From Pseudomonas sp. (lineage in GTDB: Bacteria > Pseudomonadota > Gammaproteobacteria > Pseudomonadales > Pseudomonadaceae), in the NCBI RefSeq assembly GCF_030690725.1, contig NZ_JAUYGD010000082.1, positions 1 through 47,721 on the forward strand: 47,721 nt of DNA, written 5' to 3'. The notes under the pieces are model-generated. The model saw only the letters and a program-made list of their open reading frames with translations. It was not told the origin of the DNA and did no database searches. Below are positions 7,743-16,157 of this stretch, piece by piece. A program made the position numbers and the translations under genes. Every line of letters begins with the position of its first letter. Position 1 is the stretch's first letter.

Positions 7743-9062
7743 TCAGATCACCATAGCTGCTGCCCAACCGAATACCAGCAACGGCAGGTTGTAGTGCAGG
7801 AAGGTCGGCACCACGCTGTCCCAGATATGGTTGTGCTGGCCATCGACGTTCAACCCGGCGGTTGGCCCGAGGGTCGAATCTGAAGCTGGCGAGCCGGCAT
7901 CACCCAGCGCGCCGGCAGTGCCGACGATGCACAGAATGGCCAGCGGGCTGAAGCCCAGCTGCAGGCCCAACGGCACGAAGATCGCCGCAATAATCGGCAC
8001 GGTGGAGAACGACGAACCGATGCCCATGGTGACCAGCAGGCCGACCAGCAGCATCAGCAACGCCCCCAGCGCCTTGTCATGACCGATCAGCTCGGCGGAG
8101 CTGTCGACCAGGCTTTTTACGTCGCCGGTGGCCTTCATCACCTCAGCAAAACCGGCGGCGGCGATCATGATAAAGCCGATCATCGCCATCATCTTCATGC
8201 CTTCGGTGAACAGGCCATCGGCCTCTTTCCAGCGCACTACGCCAGACACCGAGAAAATGATAAAGCCGACCAGGGCGCCGATAATCATCGAATCCAGCCA
8301 CAGCTGCACGACAAATGCCGCGACAATCGCCACGCCCGCCACCAGCAGGCTCAGCGGGTTGTAGGCAACATCCACGCGCTCGGCCTGTTCGATCTTGCTC
8401 AGGTCATACACGCGCTTTTTGCGGTAGCTGAACAGCACCGCCACCAGCAAGCCGAACAGCATGCCCAGTGCCGGAATGGCCATGGCCTTGGTCACGTCCA
8501 GGTTGCTGGTATCAACGCCGCCGCTGGCAACATTGGCCAGCAGAATGTCATTGAGGAAGATCCCGCCAAAGCCCACCGGCAGAAACATATAGGGGGTAAT
8601 CAGGCCGAAGGTCAGCACACAGGCAATCAGGCGGCGGTCGAGCTGCAGCTTGCTCAATACATACAGCAGCGGCGGCACCAGCAGCGGGATAAAGGCGATA
8701 TGAATCGGCAGGATGTTCTGCGAGGAAATCGCCACCGCCAACAGCAGCGCAATCAGCAGCCACTTGAGCAGGCCGGCGCCTTTGGCGTCCTGCTTGCCGA
8801 CCATGGCCAGGGCTTTGTCCGCCAAGGCGTGGGCCAGGCCGGATTTGGCAATCGCCACGGCAAAGGCACCGAGCAAGGCATAGGACAACGCCACTGTCGC
8901 CCCACCGCCCAGACCTTTGTTGAAGGCAGCCAGCGAGCCTTCAATACCCAGGCCACCGAGCAGACCACCGGCCAAGGCACCGACAATCAGGGCTACCACC
9001 ACGTGCACACGGCACAAGCTGAGAATCAGCATGATCCCCACTGCCGCAACGACTGCGTTCAT
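7743..9062 (-). CDS. Na+/H+ antiporter family (NhaC-like) membrane permease
   Basis: This 439-residue, very hydrophobic protein has about 11-12 membrane segments. It begins MNAVVAAVGIMLILSLCRVHVVVALIVGAL and contains GSSFSTVPIIAAIFVPLGLQLGFSP and GTAGALGDAGSPASDSTLGPTAGL, typical of the Na+/H+ antiporter family (PF03553-like) and its amino-acid-transporting relatives. The substrate is uncertain. The ATG at 9062 was chosen because GGGAG precedes it. The frame continues upstream to 9197, but those residues are polar, Arg/Ser-rich and unlike the family. It lies between two chemoreceptors and is divergent from the second. Confidence 0.85.
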   Translation of the reverse strand: MNAVVAAVGIMLILSLCRVHVVVALIVGALAGGLLGGLGIEGSLAAFNKGLGGGATVALSYALLGAFAVAIAKSGLAHALADKALAMVGKQDAKGAGLLKWLLIALLLAVAISSQNILPIHIAFIPLLVPPLLYVLSKLQLDRRLIACVLTFGLITPYMFLPVGFGGIFLNDILLANVASGGVDTSNLDVTKAMAIPALGMLFGLLVAVLFSYRKKRVYDLSKIEQAERVDVAYNPLSLLVAGVAIVAAFVVQLWLDSMIIGALVGFIIFSVSGVVRWKEADGLFTEGMKMMAMIGFIMIAAAGFAEVMKATGDVKSLVDSSAELIGHDKALGALLMLLVGLLVTMGIGSSFSTVPIIAAIFVPLGLQLGFSPLAILCIVGTAGALGDAGSPASDSTLGPTAGLNVDGQHNHIWDSVVPTFLHYNLPLLVFGWAAAMVI

Positions 9063-9278
9063 CGATTTACTCCCGCAATTTAAGTAGGTCCGCGAAGGTT
9101 TCGACCTTCTCTGGATGCTGCGCCGGCTCGGCGAAGGGCGCGTACTCTGCACAATGCTGACTGACCTGTCAAAACACCCGTAAATTATTCTGTACAAGGT
9201 GTTGCTAATTTCGATTACCCTGCCATTTCCATGCTGCCGCTGGCCTGCAATTTGCTCTGCTTTACTTAACCTGAAACT

Positions 9279-9305
9279 TAAAGAAAAGCCCCTAAGCGCC
9301 GATAG
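9279..9305 (+). promoter_or_regulatory. Sigma-28 (FliA) promoter of the dCache chemoreceptor
   Basis: TAAA (9279-9282), exactly 15 nt, then GCCGATAG (9298-9305) matches the FliA consensus TAAA-N15-GCCGATAA with one mismatch. The -10 ends 35 nt before the ATG at 9341. A small hairpin AGCGCC-GATA-GGCGCT overlaps the -10. Confidence 0.75.
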
Positions 9306-9340
9306 GCGCTCTAAGCCTCTGCCATCAAAAGGTCCTGAAA

Positions 9341-11485
9341 ATGCTGTTCAGCCGACTTTCCATCCAGTTGAAGATCACCCTGCTGGCCGGCCTGTGCTTG
9401 CTGGCCATTGTTGCCGTATTGGTTTCGGCCTCGGTCATTCAGGCCTCGCGCAGCGCCAGCCTGGTCAAGCAGGCCAGCTCGGCCATGCTGCAGGAATCTG
9501 CACAGCTGCGGATGTCGGCGCGCGGTGAGTCTCAGGCCCTGCAGATGCAGCGCTACTTTATGGACGCCTACCAATATGGACGTGGTGCCGCCACCCAGGT
9601 GCTGTTTATCCGTGAGCAGGCGGAAAAGCGCTTTCTTGATGCCTTTGACCTGCGCGAAGACCTGACACGCCAGGTACGCAGCGCACTGGAAGCCAACCGC
9701 AGCCTGCTGGGCATCTATGTGACATTCGAGCCCAACGCCCTGGATGGCAAGGACGAGCTGTTTGCCGATCAGGCCAACCTCGGCAGCAATGACAAGGGCC
9801 GCTACTCGATCTACTGGGCGCAGGGCGCCGACGGCGAGCTCAGCTCCGAATCCATGACTGAAGAGACTCTCAACGACACCACGCCAGGTCTCAGCGGTGC
9901 GCCTTATAACGCCTGGTACAGCTGCCCACTGCAGCAAAAAAAGGTCTGCCTGCTCGACCCGTATATCGATGAGGCTGACGGGGTGAAAGTCCTGATGACC
10001 AGCATCGCCTTCCCACTGGAACAAGACGGCAAGGTGATCGGCGTACTCGGCGTGGATATCAGCCTGGCCAGCCTGCAAGAACTCAGCACCAGCGCGCACC
10101 AGGGCCTGTTCGATGGCGCCGGACATGTCAGCATCATCAGCCCCGCGGGCTTGCTGGCCGGCCATAGCCGCGACAGCAGCCTGCTGGGCGGCAAACTGGA
10201 AAAAGCCTTCACAGACCAACACCGCGAAATCCTCAATTTGGTGGCTAGCAACCGCCCGGAGGTTCTGCACCACGAGGGCGCACTGCAGGTGCTGCAACCG
10301 TTGTTGCCGATTCCCGAATCGCAACCTTGGGGCGTATTGATGGAGGTGCCCGAGAAAGTCCTGCTGGAGCCGGCCACCCGCCTGGAAGCCGAGATGGATG
10401 AAATGGGCACCCGCAGCACGGCGGTGTCCTTGGGCCTCGGCCTGGCTGCCGGAGTGGTGGGTATTCTGTTGATCTGGCTGACGGCGCTGGGCGTGACCCG
10501 GCCGATTCTCGGGGTCGCGGCGATGCTGAAGAATATCGCCAGCGGTGAAGGCGACCTGACTCGCCGCCTGGAATACGCCAAGCAGGATGAACTGGGCGAG
10601 TTGGCCAGCTGGTTCAACCGCTTCCTCGACAAGCTGCAGCCGATCATCGCTGACGTTAAACGCAGTGTGCAGGACGCCCGCAGCACCGCCGACCAGTCTG
10701 CGCTGATCGCCAGTCAGACCAGTGATGGCATGCAGCAGCAGTTCCGTGAAGTCGACCAGGTGGCCACCGCGTTTCAGGAAATGAGCGCCACGGCGCAGGA
10801 TGTGGCGCACAACGCCGCGCAAGCCGCAGAAGCGGCGCGTACCGCCGACCAGGCCAGCCGCGAAGGCATGAGCGTGATCGGCAAAACCACCTCGACCATC
10901 GAACTGTTGGCCAACGAAATGAACGTGGCCATGCAGGAAGTCGAAGGCCTGGCCAACAGCAGCGAGAAGATCGGCTCGGTACTCGAAGTGATCCGCTCGA
11001 TTGCCGAACAGACCAACCTATTGGCCCTCAACGCGGCGATTGAAGCCGCCCGCGCCGGGGAAGCCGGCCGTGGTTTTGCCGTGGTGGCTGATGAAGTGCG
11101 CAACCTGGCCAAACGCACCCAGGACTCGGTGGAGGAAATCCGCCAGGTGATCGAAGGCCTGCAAAGCGGCACCAAGGAGGTGGTCAGCACCATGCACAGC
11201 AGCCATCGCCAGGCCCAGGGCAGCGTCGATCAGGTGGAACAGGCGGTGGCCGTGCTGCAACGCATCAGCCAAGCGGTCAGCGTGATTACCGATATGAACC
11301 TGCAGATCGCCAGCGCCGCCGAAGAACAAAGCTCGGTGGCCGAGGAGATCAACCGCAATGTGGCCTCGATCCGTGATGTCACCGAGTCGATTTCCGCCCA
11401 GGCCGATGAGTCGGCGAAAATCAGCCAGGGTCTGAATAAACTGGCCAATCACCAGCAGAGTCTGATGGACCAGTTCCGCGTTTAG
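9341..11485 (+). CDS. Methyl-accepting chemotaxis protein with double Cache sensor
   Basis: This is a 714-residue receptor. TM1 lies at about residues 12-33, and a large periplasmic dCache_1-type domain fills about 35-355 (blocks GIYVTFEPNALDGKDELF, GRYSIYWAQ, and KVIGVLGVDISLASLQEL of the membrane-distal fold). TM2 is at about 361-383, followed by HAMP (about 385-438) and the signalling domain, whose tip EQTNLLALNAAIEAARAGEA lies near residue 555. The sensor has two Cys (about 195 and 203) close together that might form a periplasmic disulfide. It is a PctA-like architecture, but the amino-acid-binding motif is not clearly complete, so no ligand is assigned. It has its own FliA-like promoter and terminator. 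Confidence 0.95.
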   Translation: MLFSRLSIQLKITLLAGLCLLAIVAVLVSASVIQASRSASLVKQASSAMLQESAQLRMSARGESQALQMQRYFMDAYQYGRGAATQVLFIREQAEKRFLDAFDLREDLTRQVRSALEANRSLLGIYVTFEPNALDGKDELFADQANLGSNDKGRYSIYWAQGADGELSSESMTEETLNDTTPGLSGAPYNAWYSCPLQQKKVCLLDPYIDEADGVKVLMTSIAFPLEQDGKVIGVLGVDISLASLQELSTSAHQGLFDGAGHVSIISPAGLLAGHSRDSSLLGGKLEKAFTDQHREILNLVASNRPEVLHHEGALQVLQPLLPIPESQPWGVLMEVPEKVLLEPATRLEAEMDEMGTRSTAVSLGLGLAAGVVGILLIWLTALGVTRPILGVAAMLKNIASGEGDLTRRLEYAKQDELGELASWFNRFLDKLQPIIADVKRSVQDARSTADQSALIASQTSDGMQQQFREVDQVATAFQEMSATAQDVAHNAAQAAEAARTADQASREGMSVIGKTTSTIELLANEMNVAMQEVEGLANSSEKIGSVLEVIRSIAEQTNLLALNAAIEAARAGEAGRGFAVVADEVRNLAKRTQDSVEEIRQVIEGLQSGTKEVVSTMHSSHRQAQGSVDQVEQAVAVLQRISQAVSVITDMNLQIASAAEEQSSVAEEINRNVASIRDVTESISAQADESAKISQGLNKLANHQQSLMDQFRV

Positions 11486-11532
11486 TCGACATGGCACCAT
11501 CGGACCGCCACTCTGGCGGCTGCTTCCTTGTG

Positions 11533-11565
11533 ACGCAGGCTAGCAATCGTTAGCCTGCGTTTTTC
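11533..11565 (+). terminator. Rho-independent terminator of the dCache chemoreceptor
   Basis: ACGCAGGCTA (11533-11542) pairs with TAGCCTGCGT (11551-11560), followed by TTTTC. Confidence 0.9.
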
Positions 11566-11597
11566 ATTTACGACGCATAAATTAATAGAGGTGCACG

Positions 11598-12194
11598 ATG
11601 CTTAATATCGCCCTGGTGGCCGGTTCCAGCCGCAGCAACAGCCAATCGGGCAAGGTCGCCCGCTTCTTGCGTCAGCGCCTGATTCAGTTGGGCCACACCG
11701 ATGCGGCGCAGAGCAACGTGATTGACCTGGGCCTCGCCCCGCTGCCGCTATGGCCCGCCGACGACACCGGCCCCTGGGGGCTGTACAGCAAACAACTGGC
11801 GGCCGCCGATGCGGTGGTGATCATCTCTCCGGAGTGGAATGGCATGGCCTGCCCGGCGATCAAGAACTTCTTTATCTACGCCAGCAAGGCCGAGTTGGCG
11901 CACAAGCCAGGGCTGCTGGTGGGCGTATCCTCGGGCGTCGGCGGGGCTTACCCGATCAGCGAACTGCGCGCCTCCAGCTACAAGAACTGCCGCCTCTGCT
12001 ACCTGCCTGAGCATCTGATCGTGCGCAGCGTCGAGAAGGTGCTGAATACCCCAGAGCCGAGCAGCGAAGACGATCAGCGCCTGCATGCGCGTATCGATTA
12101 CGAGCTGGATATTCTGGCCAAGTACGCACACGCCCTACTTCCGGTACGCGCCAGTATCGATATGAGCAACCCGGCATTTGCTAACGGCATGTGA
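11598..12194 (+). CDS. NADPH-dependent FMN reductase family protein
   Basis: The 198-residue protein has a flavodoxin-like fold. The N-terminal strand leads into the phosphate-binding loop GSSRSNSQSG (residues 9-18), and SPEWNGMACPAIKNFFIY (about 76-93) is the second flavin-contacting loop of the NADPH-dependent FMN reductase/chromate-quinone reductase family (PF03358). It probably reduces FMN or quinones in the cytoplasm. GAGGTG precedes the ATG at suitable distance. It is transcribed alone and converges on the histidine kinase gene. Confidence 0.88.
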   Translation: MLNIALVAGSSRSNSQSGKVARFLRQRLIQLGHTDAAQSNVIDLGLAPLPLWPADDTGPWGLYSKQLAAADAVVIISPEWNGMACPAIKNFFIYASKAELAHKPGLLVGVSSGVGGAYPISELRASSYKNCRLCYLPEHLIVRSVEKVLNTPEPSSEDDQRLHARIDYELDILAKYAHALLPVRASIDMSNPAFANGM

Positions 12195-12200
12195 GTACAA

Positions 12201-12237
12201 GGTGAAGCGTACCCGATGAACTCAGATGCGCTTCACC
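12201..12237. terminator. Long-loop hairpin between convergent genes
   Basis: GGTGAAGCG (12201-12209) pairs with CGCTTCACC (12229-12237) across a 19-nt loop. It overlaps the last codons of the minus-strand kinase. No clear T run is present. Confidence 0.4.
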
Positions 12238-13541
12238 GGCAGGCTGACCGTTACGCGCAAACCGCCCAGCGGGCTATCCGTCAACTGCAATTGCCCGGCC
12301 CAGGCATCGACGATATCGCGCACTATGCCCAGGCCCAGGCCATGCCCAGCCACCTGCTCATCCAGACGGCTGCCACGGCTGAGCACGTCCTCGCGCTGCG
12401 CGGCGTCGATGCCCGGTCCGTCATCATCAATCAGCAATTGGTAATCCTCGCCCACCTTGCGGATCTGCAGCTGCACCTGGCTGTCGGCCCATTTGCAGGC
12501 GTTGTCCAGCAGGTTGCCGAGCAGTTCCAGCAGGTCTTCACGGTCCCAGGGCAAACGCAAGCCAGGCTCGGCCTGCCAGTCCAGTTGCAGGTGGTTGCCA
12601 TGGATCATCGTCAGGGTCGAGAACAGTTCCGGCAGCTCATTGGCACAGTCAAAATGCGCACCCGGCAAGGCCTCGCCGGCTAAGCGGGCGCGGCCCAGTT
12701 CGCGGGCGATACGCTGTTCGATCTGTTGCAGCTGGCCATTCAGGCTCTCGCGCAATTGCGGCAATTGCTTGAGTTCTTCCCGGGTGGCCAGGCTGACCAG
12801 TACCGCCAACGGTGTTTTTAGCGCATGGCCGAGGTTGCCCAGGGCATTGCGCGAGCGCTTGAGGGTGTCTTCGGTATGTGTCAGCAGGTGGTTGATCTGC
12901 GCCACCAACGGTTCCAGCTCCAGCGGCACCTGCTGGTCCAGCTGACTACGCTGGCCTTGCTGCAGTTGCATAAGCTGCCGGCGGGTCTGCTCCAGCGGGC
13001 GCAACGCCCGGCTGACGATCAGCCGCTGCAGCAGCAGAATCAGCACCAAGGCGCTAACCCCAAGGCCCAGAACAATCTTTTGAACCTGGCTGAAGCTGTT
13101 GAGGATCGGTGTGTAGTCGCGCGCCACGTGAATCACGATGGGCTGGCCAAAGCGCTGATAGTCGGCGCGGTACACCAGCCATTGTTGGCCTTGCGGCCCA
13201 TCACCCAGCGCATCTTGCAAGCCAGCCGTTTCATTCAGGTGCAGGTCACGGTCCCAGAGTGAGCGCGAACGCCAGCTCTGATCCTCCAGATCGATACGAA
13301 AATACAAGCCGGAGTAAGGCCGTTTGAATGCTGCGCTGAGGCGGCGCTCATCCAGTTGCAGGCCATTGGGGCCACGCACAATCGCGCCGAGCAGGGTCTG
13401 GGTTTCATCCTGCAGGGTTGTCTGCAGGTAACTGCGCAGGCTGCGGTCGAACAGCCAGAGGCTGCTTTGCGCCAGCAGCAGACCAACAATCAGCAAGACA
13501 CTGATCAGGCCCAGGCTCAAACGCCGCTGAATCGACCTCAA
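12222..13541 (-). CDS. Two-component sensor histidine kinase (PhoQ-type layout)
   Basis: This is a 439-residue inner-membrane kinase. TM1 is at about residues 9-30, a periplasmic sensor domain at 31-153 and TM2 at about 154-175. A HAMP-like linker is followed by a HisKA domain with the phospho-acceptor in NLGHALKTPL (His239), an N-box DNACKWA, DDGPGID and GHGLGLGIV. The start is TTG at 13541, which overlaps the response-regulator stop in a TTGA tetranucleotide. No later Met is near enough to start a full sensor. The paired PepSY genes suggest a BqsS/CarS-like system, but the RExxE iron motif of BqsS is not seen in the periplasmic part, so the stimulus is unknown. Confidence 0.9.
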   Translation of the reverse strand: MRSIQRRLSLGLISVLLIVGLLLAQSSLWLFDRSLRSYLQTTLQDETQTLLGAIVRGPNGLQLDERRLSAAFKRPYSGLYFRIDLEDQSWRSRSLWDRDLHLNETAGLQDALGDGPQGQQWLVYRADYQRFGQPIVIHVARDYTPILNSFSQVQKIVLGLGVSALVLILLLQRLIVSRALRPLEQTRRQLMQLQQGQRSQLDQQVPLELEPLVAQINHLLTHTEDTLKRSRNALGNLGHALKTPLAVLVSLATREELKQLPQLRESLNGQLQQIEQRIARELGRARLAGEALPGAHFDCANELPELFSTLTMIHGNHLQLDWQAEPGLRLPWDREDLLELLGNLLDNACKWADSQVQLQIRKVGEDYQLLIDDDGPGIDAAQREDVLSRGSRLDEQVAGHGLGLGIVRDIVDAWAGQLQLTDSPLGGLRVTVSLPVKRI

Positions 13542-14206
13542 GCAGCATCTCCGCTAAAGCGATAACCCTGGCCGCGCCGGGTTTCGATGATCTCGCGGCC
13601 CAGCTTGCGGCGCAGGTGGTTGACATGCACCTCGATAACATTCGAGTCGCGTTCGCTCTCGCCGTCATACAGGTGCTCAGCCAGGTGGCTCTTCGACAGC
13701 AGCTGCCCGGCATGCAGCATGAAATAGCGCAGCAGGCGGAACTCGGCGGCGGTCAGCTGCACCTCTTCGCCATTGCGCTGCACCGATTGCCGACTTTCAT
13801 CCAGCTGCAAGCCCGCCGCTTCCAGTTGTGGCTGGTTGGCCAAACCACGGGCGCGGCGCAGCAGTGACTGAATGCGCAGTTGCAGTTCTTCCGGGTGAAA
13901 GGGTTTGCTCAAGTAATCATCGGCCCCAGCCTTGAGTCCTTCAATACGCTCAGCCCAGGAACCGCGCGCCGTGAGGATCAAAACCGGCGTACTAAGGCCA
14001 CCCGCCCGCCATTCCTGCAACACCTCAAGCCCCGGCTTGCCAGGCAAACCGAGGTCAAGAATGATCAGATCATAAGGTTCGGTCGCGCCCTGATAGGCGG
14101 CATCACGGCCATCGGCCAACCAGTCAACCGCATAGCCCTGGCGGGTCAAGCTGGCCAGCAGCTCATCGGCCAGGGGTACATGGTCTTCAACCAGCAACAG
14201 GCGCAT
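13538..14206 (-). CDS. OmpR/PhoB-family response regulator
   Basis: The 222-residue regulator has a receiver domain (about residues 1-115) with acidic pocket ED (7-8), phospho-acceptor Asp51 in LIILDLGLPG, Thr in LILTARG and Lys in YLSKPF. A winged-helix DNA-binding domain (about 125-220) ends with EVHVNHLRRKLG and RGQGYRF. Its ATG starts at the base after the stop of the PepSY gene, and its TGA overlaps the kinase start by 4 nt, so translation of the operon is coupled. It belongs to the PmrA/QseB/BqsR subgroup by overall sequence. The target genes probably include its own operon. Confidence 0.93.
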   Translation of the reverse strand: MRLLLVEDHVPLADELLASLTRQGYAVDWLADGRDAAYQGATEPYDLIILDLGLPGKPGLEVLQEWRAGGLSTPVLILTARGSWAERIEGLKAGADDYLSKPFHPEELQLRIQSLLRRARGLANQPQLEAAGLQLDESRQSVQRNGEEVQLTAAEFRLLRYFMLHAGQLLSKSHLAEHLYDGESERDSNVIEVHVNHLRRKLGREIIETRRGQGYRFSGDAA

Positions 14207-14524
14207 TCAGTCGTCCACCTCGTCCTTGAGCACTTCGCCGGTGCCGGCATGCAATTCCAGTTCGCGCACAACGCCTTGCTCAGTCACCAGTTCGACTTCG
14301 TAGACCAACACGCCGTCCTCTTCTTCCAGCTCGACTTCCAGCAAAACCGCACCGGGATGACGCTGCAAGGCAATCTGCAGCAACTGCTCAAGGGGCATGA
14401 TCAGCCCCTCGCGGCGCAGGCGTAATGCTTCATCCTGATCCAGGTCACGCGCGCTGCTGCTGAACGTCAGCGTCAGCAGCAGGCAGGCCAGGAGTGCGCG
14501 GGCAAGCCAAGCAGTGTTGTTCAT
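14207..14524 (-). CDS. Secreted PepSY-domain protein (second of pair)
   Basis: The 105-residue protein has an N-terminal signal peptide (hydrophobic core ALLACLLLTLTF, cleavage near SSA-RD) followed by one PepSY-like domain, LDQDEALRLRREGLIMPLEQ then HPGAVLLEVELEEEDGVLVYEVEL. PepSY domains occur in the periplasm and in peptidase-inhibitor propeptides; pairs of them sit beside BqsRS/CarRS-type systems. Its ATG overlaps the preceding stop by one base (TGATG), and its own stop abuts the regulator ATG. A TTG three bases earlier is less likely than the ATG at 14524. Confidence 0.85.
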   Translation of the reverse strand: MNNTAWLARALLACLLLTLTFSSSARDLDQDEALRLRREGLIMPLEQLLQIALQRHPGAVLLEVELEEEDGVLVYEVELVTEQGVVRELELHAGTGEVLKDEVDD

Positions 14525-14832
14525 CAATCGTCTCGTTGGTTCTTCAGCACTTGGGCGTTAGTGGCATCCAGTTCGACGTCCCACTGCACGCCCTGGGCGT
14601 CACGCACTTCAACCTGGTAGATGTAGCGGCCGTACTCTTCTTCCAGCTCGGTGTCTTCAGTCACGCCGCCTGGGTGCAACGCCAGCGCTGCAGCGTTGAG
14701 TTTTTCGAAGGACTGGATGGTGCCGGCGTCACGCAGTTTCAGCGCTTCATCCGGGCCCAGGTCACGGGCTTGGGCCAAACCGGCAGTCAGGGTCAGGGCA
14801 GCAGCGGCAAATACGGCAGTCAGGGTTTTCAT
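14524..14832 (-). CDS. Secreted PepSY-domain protein (first of pair)
   Basis: The 102-residue protein has signal peptide MKTLTAVFAAAALTLTAGLAQA and a PepSY-like domain (DLGPDEALKLRDAGTIQSFE, then DTELEEEYGRYIYQVEVRD). It is clearly paralogous to the next gene, sharing the DEALxLRxxG and ELEEExGxxxYxVE patterns. AAGGAA precedes the ATG at 14832; a TTG at 14838 is rejected. It is the first gene of the PepSY-PepSY-regulator-kinase operon. Periplasmic location is inferred. Confidence 0.87.
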   Translation of the reverse strand: MKTLTAVFAAAALTLTAGLAQARDLGPDEALKLRDAGTIQSFEKLNAAALALHPGGVTEDTELEEEYGRYIYQVEVRDAQGVQWDVELDATNAQVLKNQRDD

Positions 14833-14886
14833 GTTCAAGTTCCTTATGGAGTTGGCTTTCGACGGAGTCCAAGTTACTGCACACGA

Positions 14887-14912
14887 CTTAACTCAAGCTG
14901 AATTTGCTTAAG
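14887..14912 (-). promoter_or_regulatory. Candidate response-regulator operator upstream of the PepSY operon
   Basis: On the minus strand CTTAAG, 9 nt, CTTGAG and GTTAAG follow one another, 55 nt before the first PepSY ATG. PmrA- and BqsR-type regulators bind repeated TTAAG half-sites, usually with 5-6 nt spacing. Here the spacing differs, so autoregulation through this site is only possible. Confidence 0.35.
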
Positions 14913-15027
14913 ACATGGCGTAAACACTGATTTATCTCAACCCACGCGCGCATCATTCACGCGCTGAAGTCGCTTGGCCTGACAATCCAGCGCTCTATAA
15001 TCGCTGCCTTGCGCGATGGAGGCCAGC

Positions 15028-16107
15028 ATGAGTGCGATATTAATCAAGTCCCCTGCTTTGACAATTAAGGCCGGTAAACGCGCCCTTGCGCGGATTCGCG
15101 AGCACGGCCTGCAGCCGGCGGATGTCGGTATTCTGCCTGGCGCTGCAGGCGGCCCGAAGGCCTTGGGCATTCAGGGGCTGGATCTGGCACTGTTTGGCGA
15201 CTGGCTGCAGCGTGCGCCCCGCGAACGTTCGCTGATTGGCGCATCCATCGGTTCCTGGCGTTTCGCCAGCGCCTGTTTGCCGGATGCGGCAGCCGGCTTG
15301 CGTCGCCTCGGTGAGCTGTATACCTCGCAGCGCTTTGCCAAAGGCGTGAGCATGGCGCAGGTGTCGAACAGCTGTAGCCTGATGCTCGACCAGCTACTGG
15401 GCAACGACGACGCCAACATCCTCAGCAACCCGCACTACCGCTTGAATATCGTCGTGGTGAAAAGCCATGGCCTGCTGCAGCACGATCACCGCGGCGCCCT
15501 CGGCCTGGGCCTGTCATCGGTGATTGGCAGCAATCTGCTGGGCCGTCCGCGACTGGCCAAACACTTCGAGCGGGTGATTCTGCACGACGCCCGCCTGGCG
15601 CCGCCGCTGGGTACGCTCAGCGATTTCCCCTCACGTTATCTGCAACTCGACAGCGGCAACCTGCGCCATGCATTGCTGGCCTCAGGCTCCATCCCGATGA
15701 TCATGCAAGGGGTGCGCGATATTCCCGGTGCCGGGCCTGGCACCTACCGCGATGGCGGCCTGCTCGACTATCACCTCGATCTGCCCTACAGCGGCGAAGA
15801 CATCGTGCTTTACCCGCACTTCACCGATAAGGTCATCCCCGGCTGGTTCGACAAGGGCATGCCCTGGCGTCGTGGTGATGGCGGACGCCTGCAAGATGTG
15901 TTGCTGCTGGCCCCCTCACGCGACTACCTGGCGCGCCTGCCCCATGGCAAACTCCCCGACCGCAAGGACTTCAGTCGTTACCTGGGCGATGATGCCGGCC
16001 GCGAACGCTATTGGCGCACAGCCATGAGCGAAAGCCAGCGGCTGGGCGACGAGTTTCTCGAACTGGTCGACAGCGGCCGCCTCGGCGAGCGTCTGCAGCC
16101 ACTCTAA
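15028..16107 (+). CDS. Patatin-like phospholipase family protein
   Basis: This 359-residue putative lipid acyl hydrolase has a Gly-rich oxyanion segment ILPGAAGGPKALG (35-47), the nucleophile elbow GASIGS (Ser73) and the catalytic Asp in YRDGG (Asp242), the Ser-Asp dyad of patatins. No signal peptide was seen, so cytoplasmic or peripheral-membrane action is likely. The ATG at 15028 follows GGAGG at ideal distance; an ATG at 15016 overlaps that Shine-Dalgarno and is rejected. An alpha/beta hydrolase gene follows 50 nt later in the same direction, so the two may be co-transcribed. Confidence 0.88.
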   Translation: MSAILIKSPALTIKAGKRALARIREHGLQPADVGILPGAAGGPKALGIQGLDLALFGDWLQRAPRERSLIGASIGSWRFASACLPDAAAGLRRLGELYTSQRFAKGVSMAQVSNSCSLMLDQLLGNDDANILSNPHYRLNIVVVKSHGLLQHDHRGALGLGLSSVIGSNLLGRPRLAKHFERVILHDARLAPPLGTLSDFPSRYLQLDSGNLRHALLASGSIPMIMQGVRDIPGAGPGTYRDGGLLDYHLDLPYSGEDIVLYPHFTDKVIPGWFDKGMPWRRGDGGRLQDVLLLAPSRDYLARLPHGKLPDRKDFSRYLGDDAGRERYWRTAMSESQRLGDEFLELVDSGRLGERLQPL

Positions 16108-16157
16108 CGACTGACGCCGACCGAACACCCAAAGCAGCATGACCAAGGATGGGCAGA

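Noticed and set aside
9311..10822. A 503-codon open frame antisense to the dCache receptor
   Set aside because: Same cause as other antisense frames. No ribosome site and the sequence is His/Gln/Ala-rich without pattern.
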